From Desulfopila aestuarii DSM 18488 (GTDB lineage: Bacteria; Desulfobacterota; Desulfobulbia; Desulfobulbales; Desulfocapsaceae): a stretch of DNA of 64,000 bases. Shown piece after piece: positions 55,253-64,000 of this stretch. Position numbers and translations under genes: made by a program. Under the pieces are notes generated by a model. It did no database searches. It was not told the DNA's origin and was given only the letters and a program-made list of their open reading frames with translations. Location of the stretch: assembly GCA_945863875.1 (NCBI GenBank), contig CAMBBS010000005.1, positions 62,001 through 126,000 of the forward strand. The letters are read 5' to 3'. Positions within the stretch are counted from its first letter, which is position 1. Each line of letters begins with the position of its first letter.

Positions 55253-55840
55253 ATGAAAAAGAGCTTGCTGCATCCGGAAAATGTCTGTCTGCAGATTATT
55301 GATGTGCAGCAGAGTCTCATGTCTAAGATCAAGGGAGCGGAGAAGGTCATCGAAACCGTTGCGCTGATGATTAACTGTGCGAAGATCCTTGGCCTGCCGA
55401 TTGTCGCCAATACCCAGTACAAGAAGGGGTTGGGACCCTATGTGGCGGCTGTCGAATCGCTGCTTGAAGGTATTGCGTCCATCGACAAGACCGAGTTCAA
55501 TGCAGTTGCCAACAGCGAAACCGCGTCGTTTGTTGATGGACTGCCCGGCAAGGTGGACACCATGATACTGGTCGGTGTCGAGACGCATATCTGCATCTAT
55601 CAGACGGCCATGGGTCTTTTGGCCAAAGGCCTGGACGTCTGGGTTGTGACCGACGGGGTGTCGTCGAGAAGTATCGACGATCACCGGGTCGGCCTTCGGA
55701 GGCTGCAGAGTATGGGGGTCTGTCTCGGATCCTTGGAAATGCTGGTTTACGAATTGCTTGGCAGGGCAGGGAGCCCTGCGTTCAAAAAAATACTGCCATT
55801 TATTATTGCCCGGGATAAAGAGACTGGAGTCGACATATAA
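55253..55840 (+). CDS. Isochorismatase-family hydrolase
   Basis: This 195-residue cysteine hydrolase-like protein has LQIIDVQQSLMSKI, with the catalytic Asp, and ILVGVETHICIYQTAMGLLAKG, with the catalytic Cys. The Lys of the triad should lie in SIDKTEFNA. It resembles nicotinamidase-type and isochorismatase-type enzymes with unknown substrate. AGGGAG precedes the ATG at 55253. An open frame extends upstream, but with no matching family sequence. Confidence 0.88.
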   Translation: MKKSLLHPENVCLQIIDVQQSLMSKIKGAEKVIETVALMINCAKILGLPIVANTQYKKGLGPYVAAVESLLEGIASIDKTEFNAVANSETASFVDGLPGKVDTMILVGVETHICIYQTAMGLLAKGLDVWVVTDGVSSRSIDDHRVGLRRLQSMGVCLGSLEMLVYELLGRAGSPAFKKILPFIIARDKETGVDI

Positions 55841-55902
55841 CCGTCACATCAAACAGATGTGATCAGCAAGATATTCAATTCAATGCGTGGCACCGGAAAC
55901 CT

Positions 55903-58551
55903 ATGAAAGGAAATGAAATTCGCAGCAGATTTTTAAACTATTTTAAAGATCAGGAGCACACGGTTGTCGAAAGTTCCTCACTCGTACCCAAAGACGACCC
56001 CACCCTCCTTTTTGTCAATGCCGGAATGGTCCAGTTCAAAACCGTCTTCATGGGAGAGGAAAAAAGAGATTACTTACGGGCGGTTACCAGCCAGCGCTGC
56101 GTCCGGGCGGGGGGCAAACACAATGACCTGGAAAATGTCGGATATACTGCCAGGCACCACACCTTTTTTGAAATGCTCGGAAATTTTTCCTTTGGCGACT
56201 ATTTCAAAGAGGAAGCGATAGGTTACGCCTGGGATTTTCTTACGGTTCAGCTTGGCTTGAATCCGCAAAACCTCTGGGTGTCGATCTTTGAAGATGATGA
56301 TGAAGCCCAGGAACTCTGGGAGAGGGTCGAGGATCTGCCCAAAGGACGAATCGTCAGAATGGGCGAAAAGGACAACTTCTGGGCCATGGGCGATACCGGT
56401 CCCTGCGGACCCTGTTCGGAAATTCATATAGATCAGGGGGCAGCGGCAGGGTGTGGACGGGCGGACTGTGCTCTAGGCTGCGACTGCGACAGGTTTCTTG
56501 AGCTGTGGAACCTGGTGTTCATGCAGTTCAATCGTTCCGAGGACGGTACCCTGACCCCCTTACCCAAACCAAGCATCGATACCGGCATGGGACTGGAGCG
56601 GGTGGCCGCAGTTCTGCAGGGCAAACTCAACAATTATGATTCCGATCTTTTCACGCCGATTATCGCAACCATTGAGAATCTCTCGGGGAAAAAATATAAA
56701 GCAGGGAATCAGGACGATACGGCGATGCGGGTCATCGCCGATCACGCCCGGGCGACCACCTTTCTTGTCGCCGACGGTGTCCTGCCGTCCAATGAAGGAC
56801 GGGGCTATGTCCTGCGAAGGATCATGCGACGGGCGGTACGTTACGGCAAGTATCTTGGCCTGGAAAAATCTTTTATGGAGGAGGTCACGACGGCGGTCGT
56901 CCATGAAATGATCGACGCCTATCCGCATCTCGGCGATGCGACCTCTCTGCTCGCCAAGGTTGTCAACAATGAAGAGGAACGTTTCCGGGAAACCCTGGAA
57001 AACGGCCTGGCCTTGCTCGATGAGGAAATTGCCCGACTTGCCCGGGAAAAAGTGTCGACCATTCCAGGCAGTTTTATCTTTAAACTCTACGACACCTTTG
57101 GCTTTCCCTTTGATATCGTCAGAGATGTCGCCCTGGAGAGAGGTCTCGGCTTCGACGAGGTCGGCTTTGTCGGCGAAATGGAAAACCAGCGGCAGAAATC
57201 GAGGCATTCGCGCAGGGGTGAAGGGGTACGGCTGCTCGGCGAGGGTGTGAAAAGTCTCGCGGCAGAAGACAAAACCGCCGAATTCGTCGGTTACGATCAA
57301 TCGTCGGTGCACACCAGAGTTGCCGGTCTGCTCAATATGGCCGGAGAGCGGGTCGCCGTGCTTCACCCAGGCGAGCGTGGTCAATTATTTGTCGAAAAAA
57401 CCCCTTTTTATGCGGAGTCAGGCGGCCAGGTCGGGGACAGCGGCGAGGTACTCTGGACCGGTGGCCGGGCAACAGTGAGCGCCACATCGGTTGAGGGGGA
57501 GAAGATAATCCTGCATACGATCGAAATAGAGCAGGGCGAGTTGGCCGAAAAATGCCAGGTGACCTTATCGGTTGAAGGAGATCGGCGCCAGGCCGTTGCC
57601 GCGCATCACTCGTCGACACATCTTCTGCAGGCGGCCTTGAGGCAGGTTCTCGGCGATCATGTCAAGCAGGCGGGTTCTTTGGTCGGTCCGGACCGGCTGC
57701 GTTTTGACTTCACCCATTTTTCGCCGCTGTCACCTGAGGAAATTGAAGCTGTCGAATATCTGGTGAATGAAAAAATCTGGCGAAATTGCCCGGTGACAAC
57801 GCAGCTGCTGTCCAAGGAAGATGCCCTGAAGGGCGGGGCCACCGCCCTGTTTGGTGAAAAATATGATGAGAACGTGCGCGTCGTGTCCATGGCCGATTTC
57901 AGCAAGGAGCTGTGTGGCGGGACCCATGTCCGGGCAACGGGGGAGATCGGCGTCTTTAAAATTCAGTCCGAAGGCGGTATCGCCTCCGGCGTACGGCGAA
58001 TCGAGGCCCTGGCCGGACGGGCGGCCTTTGCCGAGATGCAAGCCGTGTATCGGCGTGAGCGCCGGCTCGGCGGCCTGCTGAATACCGGGAGCCCCGAAGA
58101 AATTGTCGCTAAAGTGGAAGGCCTGGTGAAGAATTTGAAGTCCATGGAGAAGCAGGTTGCCGATTTATCCAGACAACTGGCCAGCTCCGATCTGGACGCT
58201 GTTTTCGATAATGGTGTCACTGTCGACGGTATCAGGGTGATCAGCGCGCAAATACCACTTGATAGTCCGCAGACGCTGCGCGACGTCGGCGATAAAGTGC
58301 GGGAGAGTCTTGGCTCCGGCATCGCGGTTCTCGGTGGAACCATCAACGGTAAAGCAGCTCTTCTGGCCATTGTCAGCAGTGACCTAACCCCAAGGATCAA
58401 GGCGGGGGATCTCGTCAACAAAGTCGCGAAAATAGTCGGCGGAAAAGGCGGTGGACGGCCGGATATGGCCCAGGCCGGAGGACCGATGGTTGACAAGATA
58501 AATGAGGCGATAAAATCGGTGCCTGATGCGGTGAAAAATCTCTTGGCGTAG
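55903..58551 (+). CDS. alaS: Alanyl-tRNA synthetase
   Basis: This 882-residue class II synthetase has an aminoacylation domain (HHTFFEMLGNFSFGDYFK, GMGLERVAAVLQG). The editing domain has HSSTHLLQAALR (His-x3-His) and CGGTHVRATG (Cys-x3-His). The C-terminal DHHA1 domain reads GGKGGGRPDMAQAGG. Length and motif order are those of full-length bacterial AlaRS. GGAACC-rich sequence precedes the ATG. The F1 ATP synthase operon follows after about 350 bases. Confidence 0.98.
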   Translation: MKGNEIRSRFLNYFKDQEHTVVESSSLVPKDDPTLLFVNAGMVQFKTVFMGEEKRDYLRAVTSQRCVRAGGKHNDLENVGYTARHHTFFEMLGNFSFGDYFKEEAIGYAWDFLTVQLGLNPQNLWVSIFEDDDEAQELWERVEDLPKGRIVRMGEKDNFWAMGDTGPCGPCSEIHIDQGAAAGCGRADCALGCDCDRFLELWNLVFMQFNRSEDGTLTPLPKPSIDTGMGLERVAAVLQGKLNNYDSDLFTPIIATIENLSGKKYKAGNQDDTAMRVIADHARATTFLVADGVLPSNEGRGYVLRRIMRRAVRYGKYLGLEKSFMEEVTTAVVHEMIDAYPHLGDATSLLAKVVNNEEERFRETLENGLALLDEEIARLAREKVSTIPGSFIFKLYDTFGFPFDIVRDVALERGLGFDEVGFVGEMENQRQKSRHSRRGEGVRLLGEGVKSLAAEDKTAEFVGYDQSSVHTRVAGLLNMAGERVAVLHPGERGQLFVEKTPFYAESGGQVGDSGEVLWTGGRATVSATSVEGEKIILHTIEIEQGELAEKCQVTLSVEGDRRQAVAAHHSSTHLLQAALRQVLGDHVKQAGSLVGPDRLRFDFTHFSPLSPEEIEAVEYLVNEKIWRNCPVTTQLLSKEDALKGGATALFGEKYDENVRVVSMADFSKELCGGTHVRATGEIGVFKIQSEGGIASGVRRIEALAGRAAFAEMQAVYRRERRLGGLLNTGSPEEIVAKVEGLVKNLKSMEKQVADLSRQLASSDLDAVFDNGVTVDGIRVISAQIPLDSPQTLRDVGDKVRESLGSGIAVLGGTINGKAALLAIVSSDLTPRIKAGDLVNKVAKIVGGKGGGRPDMAQAGGPMVDKINEAIKSVPDAVKNLLA

Positions 58552-58901
58552 CAAAAAAATATCCCTGCCTCACCCGAAATTCCAGCGAAAAAATAATCAG
58601 GGGCAGGGAGCAGGGCGTGTCCTTTTTGTCTCAGCGAGCCTTTCCACCTGACGGAGGACGGGATTTATAAATTAGTTGACAGCACGCCATATTTACAGTA
58701 AGAATTTTTTGCTGGAGTGAATGGTCGTTCATTTTATTTTGGGTGATTTTAGTCCCTGGGAAAATATTCTGTGCAGGGCTGCTCCCCCTTTACCGGGGTG
58801 AGACCATAATTCTGCCGATACGCCTTACCGCGGTCATCATCCATTACCGCAATGGATGTTAATTTTTTTTTCGTTATCTTAGTTAAGCAGGAGCTACTAA
58901 C
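58552..58901. other. Intergenic region between alaS and the F1 operon
   Basis: These 350 bases hold no gene. TCCCTGCC (58562-58569) pairs with GGCAGGGA (58602-58609) around a 32-base loop, and TTTTT follows 13 bases later, a weak terminator candidate for alaS. A TTGACA at 58676-58681 is a good -35 box for the downstream operon. Confidence 0.45.
58676..58704 (+). promoter_or_regulatory. Putative promoter of the atpF'FHAGD operon
   Basis: TTGACA (58676-58681), a 17-base spacer, then TAAGAA (58699-58704), a poor -10 match. The leader would be about 190 bases long. The -35 box is consensus, but the -10 makes the call tentative. Confidence 0.4.
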
Positions 58902-59327
58902 ATGATTACGACAGATATCACTTTGTTTATTCAGGTTGTTAACATGATTGTACTCATGTTTCTCCTCAACGGGGTCCTCTACAAGCCTATACGGAAGATC
59001 CTGCGGGAGAGATCTGGGAAACTACTCGGAATGCAAGACGAAATCTTGAAATTCGAGAAAAATGCCAAACTTCGCCAGGAAGAAGTCGATGCGAAGATGG
59101 CGCAGGCTTCCGGCAGGGCAAAAGCTGCTTTGGATTCAGCCCGGGCTGAGGCACAAACGGCTGGTGATGAGAAGCTCGCGGCAATCAAGGCGGAGGCCGA
59201 AGCGGCCAAGGAGTCCAAGCTTGCCGAACTCAAGGCTCAAATCGGCAGTGCACGAACCACATTGCATGCCGATTTGTCAGGGTTTGCAACCGATATGGCC
59301 AGTAAAATTCTGGGGAGGAGTCTTTAA
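58902..59327 (+). CDS. F0F1 ATP synthase subunit b'
   Basis: This 141-residue protein has one N-terminal membrane span (TLFIQVVNMIVLMFLLNGVLYKPI) and a long Ala/Glu/Lys-rich coiled coil. It forms one of the two b-type stalk proteins. It is short and lacks a signal sequence, and the b subunit immediately follows. Pairing of b' and b is usual where the stalk is a heterodimer. Confidence 0.9.
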   Translation: MITTDITLFIQVVNMIVLMFLLNGVLYKPIRKILRERSGKLLGMQDEILKFEKNAKLRQEEVDAKMAQASGRAKAALDSARAEAQTAGDEKLAAIKAEAEAAKESKLAELKAQIGSARTTLHADLSGFATDMASKILGRSL

Positions 59328-59329
59328 CA

Positions 59330-60001
59330 ATGAATAGAGTGAAACATATTGCAAGGTTGGCAAGCCTGCTGACAGTAACACTGTGGTTCGCCCTCTCTTT
59401 TGGCCTGGTCTTCGCCTCGGAGCCAGCCGCGCATGCCCCCGCTGCCGATCAGGCGGTGACAGCTGAGGGTGGCCATGGCGCCGAAGCCGGTGCCCATGCC
59501 GTTCCCAACAGCCTTTCCGCAGCCAAGGTAAAAGATCTCGGCTGGCGGGTGGTCAACTTCATCGCCCTGATGATCATTCTGGTGAAATTTGGCGCCAAAC
59601 CTATCGGAGCCGGCCTTTCGTCCCGCCGCAAGAAAATAAAGGATGAGATTGAGACCTTGGAGCTGAAAAGGGTTGAAGCGGAAAAATCCTACAATCAATT
59701 CCAGGAAAAACTCGCCACGGTAGAATCGGAAATAGACAAGGTCGTTGAACGGGCCATCGCTCAAGCGGAGGTCGAGAAGACCAAAATTCTTGAAAAGGCG
59801 GAGCAGGGCGCGGCGGATTTAATGCGCTCGGCAGAGATGGCCGTCCAGAATCAAGTCACTGAAGCCCGCCGGACCCTGAAAAATGAAGTCGCCGAGCAGG
59901 CAGCCGTTCTGGCCGAAGAGATCATTGTGAAGAATCTCACTGCAGATGACCAGGTGAAGATCATTGAAACTTACTTAGAGAAAGTGGGGGCCGTACAGTG
60001 A
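59330..60001 (+). CDS. atpF: F0F1 ATP synthase subunit b
   Basis: The first about 30 of 223 residues form a signal-like hydrophobic segment (ARLASLLTVTLWFALSFGLVFAS), followed by an Ala/His-rich linker. A membrane span (GWRVVNFIALMIILVKFGAKPI) and the coiled-coil stalk helix complete it. The extra N-terminal segment is seen in some Deltaproteobacterial b subunits. Its end overlaps atpH by 4 bases (GTGA). Confidence 0.9.
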   Translation: MNRVKHIARLASLLTVTLWFALSFGLVFASEPAAHAPAADQAVTAEGGHGAEAGAHAVPNSLSAAKVKDLGWRVVNFIALMIILVKFGAKPIGAGLSSRRKKIKDEIETLELKRVEAEKSYNQFQEKLATVESEIDKVVERAIAQAEVEKTKILEKAEQGAADLMRSAEMAVQNQVTEARRTLKNEVAEQAAVLAEEIIVKNLTADDQVKIIETYLEKVGAVQ

Positions 60002-60543
60002 AACAGACAATCCTCGCAAAAAGATACGCCAAGGCAATTTTTACCGTAGGCCAGGAACAGAAAAAATACGAAGCGTATAATGAAGTTCTCCAGGGACTCG
60101 CCGGGTTGTATTCGACGCATCCGGAGGTCATTGACGCTCTGACGAATCCTCTCTACCCTATGGATGTCAAAGAGAAAGTGATGAAAGGAATCGTTGGCTC
60201 CATGAAAGTTGACAAGATCATGGGCAACTTTCTGAACCTTCTCGTGCAAAAAAAACGCGCCGTAATATTGCCGGAAATAGCCGTTGCCTATCAGACCATG
60301 GTGGATGAGGCGAAAAACATCAGTCATGGCAATGTTGTTTCAGCAATCGAGCTGAGTGATCAGTTAAAAGGAAATGTGCAGAAAATTTTAGAAAAGTTAA
60401 CTGGCAAGAAAGTTGAACTCACAACCAGTGTCGATCCATCCATTATCGGCGGCATTATTGCCCAGGTTGGTGATCTGGTTTTGGACGGGAGTATAAAAAC
60501 CCAGCTTGCAGGTTTAAAAGATTCCATTAAGGGGAGAGAATAG
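59998..60543 (+). CDS. atpH: F1 ATP synthase subunit delta
   Basis: This 181-residue OSCP-type subunit links the stalk to the alpha-3-beta-3 head. It begins KQTILAKRYAKAIF and ends with LEKLTGKKVELTTSVDPSIIGGIIAQVGDLVLDGSIKTQLAGLKDSI. The GTG start overlaps the atpF stop, and atpA begins right after, so translation is coupled. Confidence 0.95.
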   Translation: MKQTILAKRYAKAIFTVGQEQKKYEAYNEVLQGLAGLYSTHPEVIDALTNPLYPMDVKEKVMKGIVGSMKVDKIMGNFLNLLVQKKRAVILPEIAVAYQTMVDEAKNISHGNVVSAIELSDQLKGNVQKILEKLTGKKVELTTSVDPSIIGGIIAQVGDLVLDGSIKTQLAGLKDSIKGRE

Positions 60544-62067
60544 ATGCAGATTAAAGCCGCAGAAATTAGTCAGATTATCAAAGACCAGATTGGGGCCTAC
60601 GAGACCAGTGTCGATCTGAACGAGACTGGTACCGTTATCTCCGTGGGCGATGGTATTGCCCGTGTCTATGGCGTACAGAATTGTATGGCTATGGAGCTGT
60701 TGGAATTTCCTGGTGGCATCATGGGCCTGGCTCTGAACCTTGAAGCTGACAACGTCGGTTGTGCTATCCTCGGTAACGTGTCCAATATCAAAGAGGGCGA
60801 TATTGTCAAACGGACCGGAAAAATCGCCGAGGTTCCCGTTGGACCGGCCATGTCCGGCCGTGTTGTTGACGGTATCGGGGCACCGATTGACGGACTTGGA
60901 CCGATCAACTCCGAGTTTTCCTCGAAGATCGAAGTACTTGCCCCTGGTGTTATTGCCAGAAAAGGGGTGCACGAACCCTGCTATACCGGCGCCAAGGCGG
61001 TTGACGCGATGACGCCGGTCGGCAGAGGACAGCGTGAACTGGTCATCGGCGATCGTCAGATCGGCAAAACCGCTCTCTGTGTCGATGCGATTATCGCCCA
61101 GAAAAATACCGACGTTCATTGTATCTATGTGGCGGTCGGCCAAAAGAAATCAACCGTCGCCCTGGTGGTTGAGGCTCTGCGAAAGCATGGCGCCATGGAA
61201 TACACCACCGTCGTCTCCGCCTGTGCCTCCGATCCTGCACCAATGCAGTACATCGCCCCGTTTGCCGGCTGCTCCATGGGAGAATACTACCGCGATAACG
61301 GCATGCACGCCCTGATCATCTATGATGATCTCTCCAAGCAGGCGGTTGCCTACCGCGAGCTGTCCCTGCTGCTCAGACGCCCACCGGGCCGTGAGGCATA
61401 TCCTGGGGATATTTTCTTCAACCACTCCCGTCTGCTCGAGCGTTCTTCCAAGGTAAATGATGAACTCGGCGCCGGGTCACTGACTGCTCTGCCGATCATT
61501 GAGACCCAGGCCGGCGACGTGTCCGCCTTCATCCCGACCAACGTTATCTCCATCACCGACGGCCAGGTTTACCTCGAGCCTAACCTCTTCTTCTCCGGCG
61601 TTCGACCTGCGATCAACGTTGGTCTCTCCGTTTCGCGCGTTGGTGGTTCTGCCCAGGTGAAGGCCATGAAACAGGTTGCCGGCACCCTTCGGCTGGATCT
61701 GGCACAGTATCGTGAACTCGCCGCCTTTGCCGCTTTTGGTTCAGACCTTGATGCCGGTACGCAGGCCAAGCTGACCCGCGGGGAACGACTTGTTGAAATC
61801 CTCAAACAGCCGCAGTATCAGCCGCTGCCGATGGAAAAACAGGTCACTATCCTCTATTCAGGTTCCAACGGCTATCTGGATAAACTCCCTGTCGATACCC
61901 TGGCTGATTACGAAAAAGAGCTGTACAGCTATATTGAATCCAACGAGCCGAGCATTTTTACCGATTTGGTCGAGCAGAAGCAGTTTACCGACGCAATCAA
62001 GGAGAAACTGAACAAGGTACTGACCAGCTTTGGTGATACTTTCAAGGCGACTAAAGGTCTTAACTAA
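60544..62067 (+). CDS. atpA: F1 ATP synthase subunit alpha
   Basis: This 507-residue subunit has an N-terminal beta barrel ([24 protein letters not shown]). The P-loop reads [10 protein letters not shown], where most alpha subunits have GDRQTGKTAL, a conservative change outside the GKT core. [29 protein letters not shown] and [36 protein letters not shown] are canonical. The ATG follows the delta stop directly. Confidence 0.98.
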   Translation: MQIKAAEISQIIKDQIGAYETSVDLNETGTVISVGDGIARVYGVQNCMAMELLEFPGGIMGLALNLEADNVGCAILGNVSNIKEGDIVKRTGKIAEVPVGPAMSGRVVDGIGAPIDGLGPINSEFSSKIEVLAPGVIARKGVHEPCYTGAKAVDAMTPVGRGQRELVIGDRQIGKTALCVDAIIAQKNTDVHCIYVAVGQKKSTVALVVEALRKHGAMEYTTVVSACASDPAPMQYIAPFAGCSMGEYYRDNGMHALIIYDDLSKQAVAYRELSLLLRRPPGREAYPGDIFFNHSRLLERSSKVNDELGAGSLTALPIIETQAGDVSAFIPTNVISITDGQVYLEPNLFFSGVRPAINVGLSVSRVGGSAQVKAMKQVAGTLRLDLAQYRELAAFAAFGSDLDAGTQAKLTRGERLVEILKQPQYQPLPMEKQVTILYSGSNGYLDKLPVDTLADYEKELYSYIESNEPSIFTDLVEQKQFTDAIKEKLNKVLTSFGDTFKATKGLN

Positions 62068-62085
62068 GCACGCAAAGGTCAAAAT

Positions 62086-62955
62086 ATGGCGACTCTCAAG
62101 GAAGTAAAAACCAAGATCTCCGGCGTGAAAAAGACGGCGCAGATCACCAAGGCCATGAACATGGTGGCTGCGGCGAAACTGCGCGGCGCCCAGGAAAAAA
62201 TGGAGGACTTCAGACCTTACACGTCGAAATTCAATGACGCGATGTCCAATCTCTCCGGAGGAGCAAATACCAATGCATTTCCTCTGATGGAAAACCGTGA
62301 CGTTAAAACGGTGGAATTGGTTATTGTCACCTCTGACCGTGGACTGTGTGGATCCTTTAATGCCAATATCATCAAACTTGCTTTACGAAAGATAGCCGAA
62401 TACGAGGCCGCGGGCAAAAAAGTTTCCCTGGTCTGTGTCGGCAAAAAAGGCTATCAGCTTTTAAGAAAAACCGGCAAGGTCAGGAAAAGCTACAATGAAA
62501 CCATGGCCAATTTTCAGATGTTCAATGCCAGGGAAATTGCCACGGACGTGGCCGATAATTTCTTGAAGGGCACCTCGGATAAAGTGGAAATCCTGTACAA
62601 CGAGTTCATCTCGGTTGCCCGTCAGGTTCCAACAGTGGGCTCCTTTCTGCCTGTTCAACCGGTTGAGGCGGCAGAGGGCACGGAGAAGAAAATCTCCGGA
62701 GACTATATTTATGAGCCTTCGAGCGAAGAAATCATGGATGTCCTCCAGCCGCTCTACCTCAATGTTCTCATATATCATGCCATGCTTGAGGTGGGAGCAG
62801 GTGAACATGCGGCGCGGATGACCGCAATGGATAACGCGACCAACGCATGCAAGGATATCGTGAAGAACCTGACCGTCGTTTACAACAAGGCTCGACAGGC
62901 TGCGGTAACAAGTGAGCTGATGGACATCGTTGGCGGTGCAGAAGCCCTGAAATAA
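62086..62955 (+). CDS. atpG: F1 ATP synthase subunit gamma
   Basis: This 289-residue rotor shaft protein begins ATLKEVKTKISGVKKTAQITKAMNMVAAAKLRGAQ. It has VTSDRGLCGSFNANIIK and the terminal helix EHAARMTAMDNATNACKDIVKNLTVVYNKARQAAVTSELMDIVGGAEAL. It links the c-ring to the catalytic head. Confidence 0.98.
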   Translation: MATLKEVKTKISGVKKTAQITKAMNMVAAAKLRGAQEKMEDFRPYTSKFNDAMSNLSGGANTNAFPLMENRDVKTVELVIVTSDRGLCGSFNANIIKLALRKIAEYEAAGKKVSLVCVGKKGYQLLRKTGKVRKSYNETMANFQMFNAREIATDVADNFLKGTSDKVEILYNEFISVARQVPTVGSFLPVQPVEAAEGTEKKISGDYIYEPSSEEIMDVLQPLYLNVLIYHAMLEVGAGEHAARMTAMDNATNACKDIVKNLTVVYNKARQAAVTSELMDIVGGAEALK

Positions 62956-62998
62956 TAATTTATCATCTTGATAATCAAAGACTTTAGAGGAGGGGTAA

Positions 62999-64000
<1,002 letters not shown>

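Overview
The window looks like a chromosomal segment of a Gram-negative, anaerobic sulfate-reducing bacterium of the Desulfobacterota, most likely near the Desulfobulbales. The main evidence is a reductive-type dissimilatory sulfite reductase locus, dsrA-dsrB-dsrD. A two-locus F-type ATP synthase with b and b' subunits, a fused SecD-SecF, BamD, and the string holB-ricT-metG fit this placement. The placement is inferred from gene content and was not tested by a database search. Nearly all of the window is housekeeping genes. I saw no rRNA, no convincing tRNA, no CRISPR array, no transposase and no phage genes.

Layout. 1-6343 (+): DNA polymerase III delta' (cut by the window edge), RicT, MetRS, YggT, a DivIVA-like coiled coil, YggU and a triosephosphate-isomerase-like protein that lacks the catalytic Glu. 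6408-11651 (-): UbiB/AarF kinase, an HDOD protein overlapping a degenerate GGDEF/HD-GYP protein, and an unknown protein. 11843-18417 (+): dnaG, rpoD, the remains of dprA, rpe and pgi. 18418-21640 (+): promoter, structured leader, dsrA, dsrB, a 17-bp perfect hairpin, dsrD and a terminator. 21804-24327 (-): ahcY and metK. 24689-25660 (+): kdsD. 25703-29464: an E2-ubiquitin-ligase-fold (UBC-like) membrane protein, divergent from a cyclic-nucleotide-binding/PATAN protein. 29550-36739: HAD hydrolase, YkgJ-type cysteine protein, SecDF, NIL-ferredoxin (+), BamD, TrxB and TrxA. 37173-42536 (+): hemL, atpZ-atpI-atpB-atpE (Fo), a nucleoside phosphorylase-like protein and rimO. 42658-46359 (-): HU/IHF, an rRNA pseudouridine synthase, a UbiD-family decarboxylase, a small conserved protein and YjbQ. 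46555-54417 (+): a divergent GT5 glycogen-synthase-like protein, gapA, a 1427-residue PPDK-like dikinase without a PEP barrel, and a small SAP-like protein. 54433-58551: DUF2892, ArsR, isochorismatase and alaS. 58902-64000 (+): atpF'-atpF-atpH-atpA-atpG-atpD, with atpD cut by the window end.

How the genes work together. DsrAB reduces sulfite at the end of sulfate respiration, and the ATP synthase uses the resulting ion gradient. AhcY and MetK form a methyl-cycle pair. TrxA and TrxB are paired, and dnaG-rpoD is the remnant of a macromolecular synthesis operon. The points most worth a second look are the UBC-fold/TM/TPR protein, the PPDK-like protein with about 920 unassigned N-terminal residues beside a GT5 enzyme, the TIM homologue without its catalytic base, the decayed dprA, a 62-63 nt sequence element present twice in the window, and the RNA hairpins in the dsr operon.
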